Shown here piece by piece: positions 1 to 6,732 of a DNA stretch of 28,408 nt. Under the pieces are notes generated by a model. It ran no database searches, was not told the DNA's origin, and saw nothing but the letters and a program-made list of their open reading frames with translations. The stretch covers positions 1 to 28,408 of the forward strand of contig DASZMN010000098.1 in NCBI GenBank assembly GCA_035551835.1, given 5' to 3'. The position numbers were made by a program, and so were the translations under genes. Source of the stretch: Bog-473 sp035551835. Lineage in GTDB: Bacteria > Actinomycetota > Acidimicrobiia > Acidimicrobiales > RAAP-2. Position 1 is the stretch's first letter. Each line of letters begins with the position of its first letter.

Positions 1-1
1 C

Positions 2-274
2 GTGCGGCGGGCCAAGCTGTACTACCTGCGTGACCGGCACGGGAAGGCGGCCAAGATCAAGGAGCGGCGCGTGCCCCGTGGGCCGGGCAAGGGCGCGGCG
101 GCTGTCGCCGAGGCCGAGGTCGATGAGATCGACGAGGTCGACGAGGTCGACGAGGTCGATGAGGTCGATGAGGTCGATGAGGTCGATGAGGTCGATGACG
201 TGACCACCGACGACGCCGAGCTTGCGGCGGACGAGGCGAGCGACGGAGCTGCCGAGGAGGCCGCCGACGAGTAG
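2..274 (+). CDS. rplS: 50S ribosomal protein L19, C-terminal part, with acidic repeat tail
   Basis: This is the 3' end of a gene that begins before the window. The first 23 residues (VRRAKLYYLRDR, then GKAAKIKERR) match the conserved C-terminus of bacterial L19, which sits at the 30S-50S interface of the ribosome. In most bacteria L19 stops about there. Here the frame continues for some 67 more residues: a short basic linker, then nine Glu-(Val/Ile)-Asp triplets, then an Asp/Glu/Ala-rich end. The added tail is strongly acidic, which is unusual on a ribosomal protein that binds rRNA. The stop at 272-274 lies 12 nt before the DUF2469 start, so the two are probably cotranscribed. Identity is secure from the motif; the role of the tail is unknown. 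Confidence 0.92.
   Translation: MRRAKLYYLRDRHGKAAKIKERRVPRGPGKGAAAVAEAEVDEIDEVDEVDEVDEVDEVDEVDEVDDVTTDDAELAADEASDGAAEEAADE
116..196 (+). repeat. nine tandem 9-bp repeats (GAGGTCGAY) inside rplS
   Basis: Nine consecutive 9-bp units follow the consensus GAGGTCGA(T/C); the second unit has GAGATCGAC. They encode (Glu-Val/Ile-Asp)9. The last five units are identical, pointing to recent copy-number expansion by slippage. The unit is a multiple of three, so gain or loss changes tail length without a frameshift. Confidence 0.95.
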
Positions 275-286
275 GGCTGGCGACGC

Positions 287-580
287 GTGAGCGAGGAGGA
301 CCTCGAGCGCTACGAGTCCGAGATCGAGCTCGGGCTTGTCCAGGAGTATCGGGCCGTCCTGCCGGTCTTTGCGTACGTCATCGAGACCGAGCGTCGTTTC
401 TACCTGGCGAACGAGGTGTCGTTAAACGTGCGTGCCGACACGACGCCGGCGTGTATCGAGGTCGAGCTCAAGGACGCCTGGGTCTGGGATATGTACCGGC
501 CGGCCCGCTTCGTGCCCGAGGTGCGGGTGGTGACGTTCCGCGACGTCAACATCGAGCGACTGCCCGAACAAGAGCTGTGA
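287..580 (+). CDS. DUF2469 family protein
   Basis: A 97-residue protein of the DUF2469 family, which is confined largely to Actinobacteria (Rv2901c type) and has no established function. The diagnostic stretches are present: SEEDLERYE near the start, ETERRFYLANEV at about residues 33-44, DAWVWDMYRPARF at about 63-75 and VVTFRDVNIE near the end. Length matches the family. The start is GTG, 12 nt after the rplS stop. In many actinobacteria the order is rplS-lepB-rnhB-DUF2469-yraN; here lepB and rnhB are missing from between rplS and this gene, so it has become directly linked to rplS. Function cannot be stated. Confidence 0.93.
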   Translation: MSEEDLERYESEIELGLVQEYRAVLPVFAYVIETERRFYLANEVSLNVRADTTPACIEVELKDAWVWDMYRPARFVPEVRVVTFRDVNIERLPEQEL

Positions 581-620
581 CCTTGACCAGCTGAGGCCGG
601 CGGCCGACCGTTCATTCGGC

Positions 621-980
621 GTGAGCAACCGCCGGATCGCGTTGGGCCACCGAGGCGAGGACTGGGCAGCGGCCTGGTACGAGGAGAACGGTTACTCGAT
701 CCTGGCGCGCAATTGGCGCTGTGCGCAGGGCGAGATCGACCTCCTGTGCACCCAGTTGAACCCCGCGGGGTGCGTCACCCTCGTCATCTGTGAGGTGAAG
801 GCGCGCACGTCGAACACGCGGGGCCACCCGTTGGAGGCCGTGACGCCGGCCAAGCAGCAGCGGTTACGGCGGTTGGCCACGGCGTACCTCGCGAGTCAGG
901 GCGCCTACTACGACCACCTCCGCTTCGACGTGATCGGGGTGACGGGCCAGCAGCTCCACGTCGTCGAAGGTGCGTTCTGA
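621..980 (+). CDS. YraN family (UPF0102) endonuclease-like protein
   Basis: A 119-residue protein of the YraN/UPF0102 family, which has the restriction-endonuclease fold. The N-terminal GHRGEDWAAAWYEENGY segment, then RNWRCAQGEIDLL and the CEVKAR motif, give the family's E...D...ExK nuclease residues, so the active site appears complete. The family's biological substrate is not firmly established; the gene often lies beside comM and dprA and is suspected to act in DNA processing. Start is GTG at 621, chosen because the conserved block begins at once (SNRRIALGHRGE). No Shine-Dalgarno is visible. It lies 40 nt after DUF2469, probably in the same transcript. Confidence 0.92.
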   Translation: MSNRRIALGHRGEDWAAAWYEENGYSILARNWRCAQGEIDLLCTQLNPAGCVTLVICEVKARTSNTRGHPLEAVTPAKQQRLRRLATAYLASQGAYYDHLRFDVIGVTGQQLHVVEGAF

Positions 981-993
981 GAGGTCCGCGGCG

Positions 994-999
994 TAGGGT
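994..999 (+). promoter_or_regulatory. candidate -10 box (TAGGGT) for leaderless start of the crotonase gene
   Basis: TAGGGT fits the actinobacterial TAnnnT -10 pattern and ends 8 nt before the ATG at 1008, which has no Shine-Dalgarno. This is the arrangement expected if transcription begins at the start codon. No convincing -35 hexamer is visible. Support comes mainly from the same spacing recurring at other genes in the window. Confidence 0.45.
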
Positions 1000-1007
1000 C
1001 GGTCCCC

Positions 1008-1790
1008 ATGGAGACCCTTCTCGTCGAGCGTACGGACGGTGTCGTCACCGTCACGATGAACCGGCCCGAGCGCAAGAACGCGGCCAATGGCCGAATGCTC
1101 GTGGAGCTGCGTGAGATCTTCGAGGAGATCGAGGACAACCCGGACGACCGGGTGATGATCCTCACCGGCGCCGGCGGTGCCTTCTGTTCGGGCGCCGACC
1201 TCGGGGACTCCACCGGCCCGACGAACGACCCGTCGCAGTCGGCCCTTACCCGGATGCGTCGCCTGGGCGATGTCGCGCTGGCGCTGCACCACATCAACAA
1301 ACCCACCATCGCCAAGGTCGACGGCGTGGCCGTCGGGGCCGGCTTCTCGCTGGCGCTCGGGTGTGACCTCGTCGTGACCACGGATCGGGTCCGGCTCTCC
1401 ATGATCTTCTCCAAGCGTGGGCTCTCGCTCGACAACGGCGCCTCGTGGCTCCTGCCCCGACTCGTCGGGATGGCCCGGGCCAAGGAGATCGCGCTCTTCG
1501 GCGACATGTGGAGCGGCGAGGACGCCCTCGCCATCGGTCTGGTGAACCGGGTGCTTCCGGTCGACGAGATCGACGCCTTCGTCGAGGAGTGGGCGCGGAA
1601 GCTCACCGCCGGGCCGCCGCTGGCCCTGTCCATGACGAAATCCCTCCTCCACGCCTCCTCGATGGCCTCAATGGAACAGGCGGTCGAAGACGAAGCCCGG
1701 TGTCAGGCGCTGAATTTCTCCAGCCAGGACACGGCCGAGGCCATGGCGGCCTTCGCCGAGAAGCGGGAGCCCGTTTTCATCGGCCGGTAA
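1008..1790 (+). CDS. enoyl-CoA hydratase/isomerase (crotonase) family protein
   Basis: A 260-residue crotonase-fold acyl-CoA enzyme, expected cytoplasmic and trimeric or hexameric. The family's CoA-binding and oxyanion-hole regions are clear: MNRPERKNA at about 17-25, GAGGAFCSGADL at 54-65, and VAVGAGFSLALGCDL at about 107-121. The two glutamates used by true hydratases appear absent: the first position is a serine (S114 in GAGFSLA) and the second falls in SKRGLSLDNG. That segment carries an aspartate (D142) placed as in PaaG-type enoyl-CoA isomerases (GLxxDxGxSWxLPRLVG). An isomerase or degradation-pathway role is therefore more likely than a classical beta-oxidation hydratase; the substrate is unknown. 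It sits between yraN and an NfeD/SPFH pair, breaking the usual yraN-comM linkage. Confidence 0.88.
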   Translation: METLLVERTDGVVTVTMNRPERKNAANGRMLVELREIFEEIEDNPDDRVMILTGAGGAFCSGADLGDSTGPTNDPSQSALTRMRRLGDVALALHHINKPTIAKVDGVAVGAGFSLALGCDLVVTTDRVRLSMIFSKRGLSLDNGASWLLPRLVGMARAKEIALFGDMWSGEDALAIGLVNRVLPVDEIDAFVEEWARKLTAGPPLALSMTKSLLHASSMASMEQAVEDEARCQALNFSSQDTAEAMAAFAEKREPVFIGR

Positions 1791-1796
1791 TAGTGT
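1791..1796 (+). promoter_or_regulatory. candidate -10 box (TAGTGT) for leaderless start of the NfeD-like gene
   Basis: TAGTGT starts right after the stop of the preceding gene and ends 7 nt before an in-frame GTG at 1804. There is no Shine-Dalgarno. If used, the NfeD-like mRNA would be leaderless and would start at 1804, not at the upstream in-frame GTG at 1795. Confidence 0.42.
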
Positions 1797-1803
1797 GGTA
1801 GCC

Positions 1804-2013
1804 GTGCTCAACGGCGTGCAGGGGATGATCGGGGATTCGGCCCTGGTGACCAAGGCCATCGAGGGCGCGCACCACCCGGGGCGGATCCGGGCCCGGGGTG
1901 AGGAGTGGTTGGCAATCCCTCTTGATCCCGACGAGAGTATTCCTGTTGGGACCGATGTCGTCGTCGCCGACGTCGAGCGCGGTCTGCTTGTCGTCTTTGC
2001 CACAGACACCTAG
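1804..2013 (+). CDS. short soluble NfeD-like OB-fold protein
   Basis: A 69-residue protein resembling only the C-terminal OB-fold of NfeD (GDSALVTKAI, then GRIRARGEEWLA, then VPVGTDVVVADVERGLLVV-like strands with IPVGTDVVV actually present). NfeD proteins partner with SPFH/stomatin proteins at membranes, and this gene lies 26 nt before an SPFH gene, which supports the call. Full-length NfeD proteins have several membrane helices or a ClpP-like domain; none are present, so this is a minimal form. An in-frame GTG at 1795 would add three residues; 1804 was preferred because of the TAGTGT box 7 nt upstream. Homology is judged from pattern and context, so identity is likely rather than certain. 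Confidence 0.75.
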   Translation: MLNGVQGMIGDSALVTKAIEGAHHPGRIRARGEEWLAIPLDPDESIPVGTDVVVADVERGLLVVFATDT

Positions 2014-2039
2014 AAGAACCTTTAGAAGAGAGGTACCTC

Positions 2040-3086
2040 ATGATCGCATCGGCCGGAGACGTTGTAGCGATCGTGATTGTCGCCGCCCTCGCTGGGGTGG
2101 GGATCGTCGCACTGTTCATGTCCCGCTTTGTCAAGATCGTCCAGCAGGGAAGCGTCGGGGTCGTCAAGCGGCTGGGTGAGTTCAAGTCGGTCGACCAGCC
2201 GGGCCTGCACATCCTCACGCCGTTCATCGACCGAATGGAAAAGGTCGACGTGCGTGAGTTCCCCATGACCGGAGACCAGCAGGCGGTCATCACCAAGGAC
2301 AACGTATCCCTGCAGGTGAGCGCCACTATCTTCTGTCAGGTCATCGACGTCAGGTCCGCTCTCTTCGAGATCAACGACTTCCAGCTCGCAGTCGACCAGC
2401 TCTCTCGCACGGCACTGCGCGCGGTGTTCGGCGAGCTCTCGCTCGACCAGGCGCTGAGCGAGCGCGAGACGATCAACAGTCGCATGCAGGACCACATGGC
2501 CGACGCCACGGCGAAGTGGGGAGTGCGACTGAATCGGATCGAGATCCTCGACATCACCCCGCCGATGAACGTGGTGCAGGCGATGTCGGAACAGAAGGAG
2601 GCCGAACAGCACAAGCGGGCCGCCATTTTGAAGTCCGAGGGCGAGCAACAGGCGGCCATCAACAGCGCCGGCGGCCGCAAGCAGGCGGCCGTGCTCGAGG
2701 CCGAGGGCGCCAAGCAATCGGCGATCTTGCGGGCCGAGGCGCAGATGAAGGTGCTGGAGCTGCAGGCGGAGGGCGAGAAGAAGGCGCTCGAGCTCCGCGG
2801 CGTCGGCGAGGCGGCGCGCCTGACCTCTATCGACACCGCCACCATCAACCCCCGCACCCTCGCCGTGCTGCAACTCCGGGCGCTGCAGGACATCGCCAGC
2901 TCCGACAACGCCAAGGTGGTCGTGCCGTATGAGGCAACGAGCCTGATGGGCGCGGCCGAGGTCCTGTTGTCGACATTGCGCAACGAGGACCTGGGCGGCG
3001 GTGGCGGCAACGGTGCAACCCCGGAGGTCGTCGCCACGCCGACCCGGCCGCCCAAGGACCCCCCGCCCCCGCCACGCCAGAGCTGA
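2040..3086 (+). CDS. SPFH/band-7 (stomatin-like) membrane protein
   Basis: A 348-residue SPFH-domain protein. One N-terminal transmembrane helix spans about residues 8-30. The band-7 domain follows at about 30-185 (FVKIVQQGSVGVVKRLGEF, TKDNVSLQVSATIFCQV, DITPP). Residues about 190-265 form a Glu/Ala/Lys-rich coiled coil (QKEAEQHKRAAIL and similar) that drives oligomerisation. The last 45 residues are a Gly-rich then Pro-rich tail. Slipin-type proteins form membrane-bound cages or rings implicated in membrane organisation and protease control, usually with NfeD. A Shine-Dalgarno (AGAGAGG) lies just before the ATG. It pairs with the NfeD-like gene 26 nt upstream. Confidence 0.92.
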   Translation: MIASAGDVVAIVIVAALAGVGIVALFMSRFVKIVQQGSVGVVKRLGEFKSVDQPGLHILTPFIDRMEKVDVREFPMTGDQQAVITKDNVSLQVSATIFCQVIDVRSALFEINDFQLAVDQLSRTALRAVFGELSLDQALSERETINSRMQDHMADATAKWGVRLNRIEILDITPPMNVVQAMSEQKEAEQHKRAAILKSEGEQQAAINSAGGRKQAAVLEAEGAKQSAILRAEAQMKVLELQAEGEKKALELRGVGEAARLTSIDTATINPRTLAVLQLRALQDIASSDNAKVVVPYEATSLMGAAEVLLSTLRNEDLGGGGGNGATPEVVATPTRPPKDPPPPPRQS

Positions 3087-3123
3087 GGTGTCGTCGAGGC
3101 TGTCTGATCAAGCGTTCTGAGAT

Positions 3124-3141
3124 GGGCCCCTCTAACGGCCC
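3124..3141 (+). terminator. weak hairpin after the SPFH gene
   Basis: GGGCC (3124-3128) can pair with GGCCC (3137-3141) across an 8-nt loop, about 40 nt after the SPFH stop. Only a short TT follows, with no real U-tract, so it is a poor intrinsic terminator and may be coincidental. Confidence 0.25.
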
Positions 3142-3430
3142 TTGAGCTGCGTCAGCCCTCTGCACGCTTCAGGGCGATCCAACGGCAGATTGCGGTTCTG
3201 GCTCTAGCGGGATTTCATGGTCGGATCTGGGCTCACAGGCGCGGGGCGGAGACTTTGCGCGAAGAGACTATGCGGCGAAGGCGCTTGCGCTGTCAGGTAC
3301 CTATGGCGTTGCTCTTATGAAACGGGGTGGATCGAAAAGAGCACGGCCGTAGGTACTCACGGGTGAGATCGCCGAGCTGATATAGGCACTCAACGGTGGG
3401 ACTCCGCCCTGCAGGTCGATCCGTATCAAG

Positions 3431-3450
3431 AAGGAAAGTTAAGGAAAGTT
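3431..3450 (+). repeat. tandem duplicate AAGGAAAGTT upstream of comM
   Basis: Two perfect, directly adjacent copies of AAGGAAAGTT lie immediately before the comM start region. A near copy (AGGAAAGTTCA) occurs at about 16411 in the MerR-PAS/HTH intergenic region. It could be a regulator binding site or simple slippage; the second copy is purine-rich enough to act as a distant ribosome binding site. Confidence 0.6.
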
Positions 3451-3455
3451 AACGT
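3450..3455 (+). promoter_or_regulatory. candidate -10 box (TAACGT) before comM
   Basis: TAACGT fits TAnnnT and ends 8 nt before a GTG at 3464 that is in frame with comM. It could support a leaderless comM start at 3464, although the family-conserved sequence begins at the ATG at 3488. Confidence 0.35.
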
Positions 3456-3487
3456 CAGCGGTGGTGCCGTGCCGACCGTTCTTCGGC

Positions 3488-4954
3488 ATGTTGGCTGCAG
3501 TGAACTCAGCGATGTTGAGTGGAGCCGTCGGGTGCTCCCTCTCGGTTGAAGTCCAGGTTTCCAGCGGATTGCCCGGATTTACCATCGTCGGTCTGCCCGA
3601 TGCGGCCGTGCGCGAGGCCAGAGATCGCGTGCGAGCGGCAGTTTTGTCCAGCGGCTTGTCGTGGCCGATGCGCCGGGTCACCGTCAACCTGGCGCCCTCG
3701 GGCGTCCGCAAGGCGGGCGCTGGGCTCGATCTGCCGATCGCGGTCGGATTGCTCGTGGCGACTGGAGATCTGCCGCCGGACTGCACCGACGATCTCGCCT
3801 TCTGCGGTGAGCTCGGGCTAAATGGCTCGCTGCGTCATGTGCCAGGCATGCTGGCTCTCGCCGATGCAGCGACGGCTCCTGCCCTGGTCGTCCCGCTTTG
3901 TGATGTCCGTGAGGCAGCACTCGTGCGAGGCGCTGATGTTCATGGGGCCGCCACGCTGTCGGACCTTGTGTCCGTCCTGCGACGGCAGGCCACGTGGCCA
4001 GCGATCCCGGAGGAGCCTGTTCCGACCAGATCAGTTCCGGGCCCGGATCTTTCCGAAGTCCGTGGTCAGATTGTGGGTCGACGAGCCCTCGAAGTTGCGG
4101 CAGCGGGCCGGCATCACCTGTTGCTTATCGGGCCACCGGGTTCGGGCAAGACGATGTTGGCGGAACGGCTCCCGAGCCTTCTTCCTCCTCTGACGAAGGA
4201 AGAGGCATTGACGGTGTCGCGGATCCATTCAAGCGCAGGCGCGGCGCTCCCCTCAGCCGGGTTGCTCGAGCGGCCACCGTTCAGGGCCCCTCATCATCAG
4301 GCGACGATCGTTTCCTTGGTTGGCGGCGGGAACATGTGGCTCCGTCCGGGCGAGGCAAGTTTGGCGACGCACGGAGTGCTGTTCCTCGACGAACTTGGCG
4401 AGTTTCCGGTGGCCGCGCTCGAGGCCCTGCGACAGCCGCTCGAGGAGGGCGTCATCCGTGTCAACCGGGCGGGTGGCTCGGCGACGTTCCCCGCCCAATT
4501 CCTCCTCGTAGCTGCCATGAATCCTTGTCCGTGCGGCGAAGGCGTTTTCGACGGCGCTTGCAGTTGTTCGATCGTCATAAGAGCCCGCTATCGCCGTCGC
4601 ATCTCTGCTCCATTGCTCGACCGCTTCGATCTCGTTGTGCCGGTTGGCCGGCCACGTGCCGAAGATCTCATGTCCGACAGTCCCGGGGAGCCTTCCGCGA
4701 CCGTTGCGGCACGCGTCGTCGCTGCACGCGCCAGGGCAGCGGCGCGGGGATCCGAGGAGTTACCGCTCACCGCCGATGCCAACACCTCACTCGCCAACAA
4801 GCTACGTGAAGGCGCGCTCAGTGCCCGAGGCCTGAACAAAGTGAAGCAAGTCGCCCAAACCATGGCCGATTTGGAAGGAACGGATCTCGTGACCCACAAT
4901 CATGTTGCGGAAGCTCTCTCGTTACGGGCAGGACGAGCGGCGGTCATCGCATGA
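3488..4954 (+). CDS. comM: YifB/ComM family Mg-chelatase-like AAA+ ATPase
   Basis: A 488-residue AAA+ ATPase of the YifB/ComM family. In naturally transformable bacteria ComM is a hexameric helicase that extends branch migration of incoming DNA. Domains: an N-terminal ChlI/Lon-like domain (MLAAVNSAMLSGAVG, then GLPGFTIVGLPDAAVREARD), the Walker A GPPGSGKT at about residue 215, Walker B GVLFLDELGEF at about 297-307, the Cys-rich CPCGEG...CSCS segment, and the LLDRFDL sensor region. Length is normal. The ATG at 3488 was chosen because family homology starts there; in-frame GTGs at 3461 and 3464 would add 8-9 unmatched residues, although a TAACGT box makes 3464 possible. Its end overlaps dprA by 4 nt. 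Codon choice looks less GC-rich at third positions than in neighbours. Confidence 0.94.
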   Translation: MLAAVNSAMLSGAVGCSLSVEVQVSSGLPGFTIVGLPDAAVREARDRVRAAVLSSGLSWPMRRVTVNLAPSGVRKAGAGLDLPIAVGLLVATGDLPPDCTDDLAFCGELGLNGSLRHVPGMLALADAATAPALVVPLCDVREAALVRGADVHGAATLSDLVSVLRRQATWPAIPEEPVPTRSVPGPDLSEVRGQIVGRRALEVAAAGRHHLLLIGPPGSGKTMLAERLPSLLPPLTKEEALTVSRIHSSAGAALPSAGLLERPPFRAPHHQATIVSLVGGGNMWLRPGEASLATHGVLFLDELGEFPVAALEALRQPLEEGVIRVNRAGGSATFPAQFLLVAAMNPCPCGEGVFDGACSCSIVIRARYRRRISAPLLDRFDLVVPVGRPRAEDLMSDSPGEPSATVAARVVAARARAAARGSEELPLTADANTSLANKLREGALSARGLNKVKQVAQTMADLEGTDLVTHNHVAEALSLRAGRAAVIA

Positions 4955-6012
4955 CCTCGGAGTTGCCCGACGAGGCATATGCGACGGCTTTGAGCCAGTT
5001 GCCCAAGATGGGTCCCGCAAAATTGCGTGAACTGCTGTCCCAAGCCTCTCCCGAGGCCGTCTGGAAAGGTATTACTGAGCCCTCGAGCAGCGCGCGCGAG
5101 GAGGTGGCGAAGCTGTGGTGGCGCTATTGCGATCTGGGAATCAATGTGGTTCTGCAGAGCCATCCCAATTACCCAAAGCGTCTGTTGGGATGGCCGCACG
5201 CGCCCGCCGTGCTCTTTTGTCGTGGCAATAGCGCAGTGCTCAACGACAGGCCGACGGTTGCCGTGGTCGGAACTCGCTCGCCGACGCGGTACGGCATCGG
5301 CGTGTCGGCACAACTCGGTGCGGAACTCTCGGCTACCGGCGTGAGCGTCATCTCGGGACTCGCTCTCGGGATCGACGGCGCAGCTCACGAGGGTGCGTGC
5401 GGCGCGGGAGCGCCACCGATCGCCGTGCTCGCGGGTGGCGTAGGCGAGCCCTACCCGGTTCGGCATCGTCGGCTGTGGGAACGAGTCAGCGAACTCGGGA
5501 CGGTCGTCTCGGAGACGCCCGAAGGGATGAAGCTGGAGAAGTGGCGGTTTGCAGTGCGCAACCGCCTCATGGCGGCGCTCAGCGACGTTGTCGTAGTTGT
5601 CGAGAGCCGCCACCAAGGAGGTTCTCGCCATACCGTCGATGCCGCGATGTACCTGAGCAAGCCGGTGGGAGCAGTGCCGGGATCCATTCGCAGCCTTGCT
5701 TCGGAGGGTACGAATGCGCTCATGTCGGAAGGCGCGTTTCCCGTCTGCTCGGTCACCGACGTCCTGGTTGCACTGTTTCGGGAGGGCGCTGATGTGACGC
5801 TTCCGAAGAAGCGCAAGTCGAAAGGCGAACCTCCGAAGCCGAAAACGGCTTCCGAAGAGGCCCTCTACGACATCCTCACCTTCGACCCGGTCTCGCTGGA
5901 CGAACTGGTTCGGTTGACTGGGGTCGACTTTCCTGCTCTGTGCGGCGATCTGGAGCGGCTCGCGCAGGCAGGACTCGTCCAAGACCTCGGGGGATATTGG
6001 CAGCGGATCTGA
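4951..6012 (+). CDS. dprA: DNA-processing protein DprA
   Basis: A 353-residue DprA/Smf protein, which binds incoming single-stranded DNA in the cytoplasm and loads RecA during transformation. It shows an N-terminal helical region (about 1-80), then the Rossmann-like core: VVGTRSPTRYG at about 103-113, SGLALGIDGAAHEGA at about 133-147, LAGGVGEPYP near 155-165, FAVRNRLMAALSDVVVVVE and the GSRHTVDAA/AVPG segments. The C-terminal 70 residues (from about 290) form the DprA winged helix. Core substitutions are mild (LAGGVGEPYP where many have LGxGxDxxYP). The ATG at 4951 overlaps the comM stop (ATGA), so translation is coupled. With comM it forms a transformation/recombination pair, although no DNA-uptake machinery is in the window. 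Confidence 0.95.
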   Translation: MTSELPDEAYATALSQLPKMGPAKLRELLSQASPEAVWKGITEPSSSAREEVAKLWWRYCDLGINVVLQSHPNYPKRLLGWPHAPAVLFCRGNSAVLNDRPTVAVVGTRSPTRYGIGVSAQLGAELSATGVSVISGLALGIDGAAHEGACGAGAPPIAVLAGGVGEPYPVRHRRLWERVSELGTVVSETPEGMKLEKWRFAVRNRLMAALSDVVVVVESRHQGGSRHTVDAAMYLSKPVGAVPGSIRSLASEGTNALMSEGAFPVCSVTDVLVALFREGADVTLPKKRKSKGEPPKPKTASEEALYDILTFDPVSLDELVRLTGVDFPALCGDLERLAQAGLVQDLGGYWQRI

Positions 6013-6103
6013 GGAGCAATCGCATGGGGCGCTGAGGGCAACACTGGCACCGCGAAATGACGGGCTGAGCTGGGACGACTGTGGATAGGGGTGACGGGGG
6101 CCG

Positions 6104-6109
6104 TATCCT
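6104..6109 (+). promoter_or_regulatory. candidate -10 box (TATCCT) for leaderless start of the luciferase-like gene
   Basis: TATCCT ends 8 nt before the GTG at 6118, and no Shine-Dalgarno precedes that start. It fits the TAnnnT-plus-8 arrangement seen before several other genes here. Confidence 0.42.
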
Positions 6110-6117
6110 GCCTGGCC

Positions 6118-6732
6118 GTGGACGGGTGCCTTCTCCGAGTCCTTCGGGCCGATGACGTCGCCGGACTGAGAGCCGAGGCGATCAGGGCGGAGCAGGACGG
6201 GATCGAAGCCATATTGGTCGGCGAAGGACCGCTGGGCGATCCCTTCGTGCTCGCGGCCTCCCTGAGCGAGACCGTGGCGTCGATGCTGCTCGGGGTGCGG
6301 GTCGTCCTGGGCGCCGGAGGCCGCCATCCGGCGCTGTTGGCCCGGGAGGCCACCAGCCTGGAACTCGTCTGCGGGGGGCAGACGGTGCTGTGCTTCGCCC
6401 CGCCGTTCGGAGAGGGGCTCGAAGAGGCCATCATCCTGTGCCGGGAGATGTGGCGGGACGGGACGGCGACGAGCGAGGGACCGGTGTACCCCGTGGCCGG
6501 CGCGGTGAACCGGCCGCGGCCGGCCGGGGGCAGCAGCCCGCTGCTCGCGCTCGACCTGACCGGGTCCGGCGCCCGGGACGAGGCCGGCGGAGCGGCGGCG
6601 TTGGCCGACATGGTCGTCGTGACCGCAGCGGACGGGGGGGATGAGGGGGATGAGGGGGGCGAGGGGGACGGGGGGGGCGAGGACGGGGACGGGCGCGGGT
6701 CGGTGTGGCGGCTGGAACGGGTGCGGGCGTGA
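6118..6732 (+). CDS. shortened luciferase-like monooxygenase family protein
   Basis: A 204-residue protein whose first 150 residues resemble the N-terminal part of luciferase-like (LLM, F420- or FMN-dependent) oxidoreductases: RAEAIRAEQDGIEAILV, ASMLLGVRVVLGAGGRHPALLAREATSLEL, then EEAIILCREMWRDG and VNRPRP. Typical members have about 300 residues; the C-terminal half of the barrel is missing and is replaced by a Gly/Asp/Glu-rich run encoded by long G tracts, then a short basic end. The fold may be incomplete, so activity is doubtful; it could be decaying. The GTG at 6118 was preferred for its TATCCT box; an in-frame GTG at 6091 would add nine residues. It overlaps the acyltransferase start by 4 nt (GTGA). 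Confidence 0.68.
   Translation: MDGCLLRVLRADDVAGLRAEAIRAEQDGIEAILVGEGPLGDPFVLAASLSETVASMLLGVRVVLGAGGRHPALLAREATSLELVCGGQTVLCFAPPFGEGLEEAIILCREMWRDGTATSEGPVYPVAGAVNRPRPAGGSSPLLALDLTGSGARDEAGGAAALADMVVVTAADGGDEGDEGGEGDGGGEDGDGRGSVWRLERVRA
6631..6700 (+). repeat. G-run tract with potential to form G-quadruplexes
   Basis: About 70 nt with runs of 7, 5, 6, 5 and 8 guanines (6634-6640, 6645-6649, 6654-6659, 6663-6667, 6670-6677), then shorter GGGG and GGG runs. Spacers are mostly 2-4 nt. It encodes the Gly/Asp/Glu-rich end of the luciferase-like protein and lies on the coding strand 30-100 nt before the acyltransferase start. Confidence 0.8.

Larger units (their letters stand above)
3087..3487 (+). 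other. intergenic gap between the SPFH gene and comM
   Basis: About 400 bases without a recognisable gene or RNA. All frames are broken and no tRNA cloverleaf or known riboswitch pattern was seen. It holds a weak hairpin just after the SPFH gene (3124-3141), a perfect CTCAC-GG-GTGAG dyad at 3356-3367, and a tandem AAGGAAAGTT pair at 3431-3450 just before comM. By eye the sequence is less GC-rich than the flanking genes. It most likely contains the SPFH terminator and the comM promoter. Confidence 0.55.

Noticed and set aside
116..196. CRISPR array
   Set aside because: Units are 9 bp, contiguous and in frame, without spacers; they are coding repeats.
3087..3487. tRNA, small RNA or small gene in the SPFH-comM gap
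   Set aside because: No cloverleaf, conserved RNA pattern or open frame with a ribosome binding site was found.
4900..6327. 475-codon minus-strand frame opposite dprA
   Set aside because: No domain pattern, and dprA on the plus strand is unmistakable.
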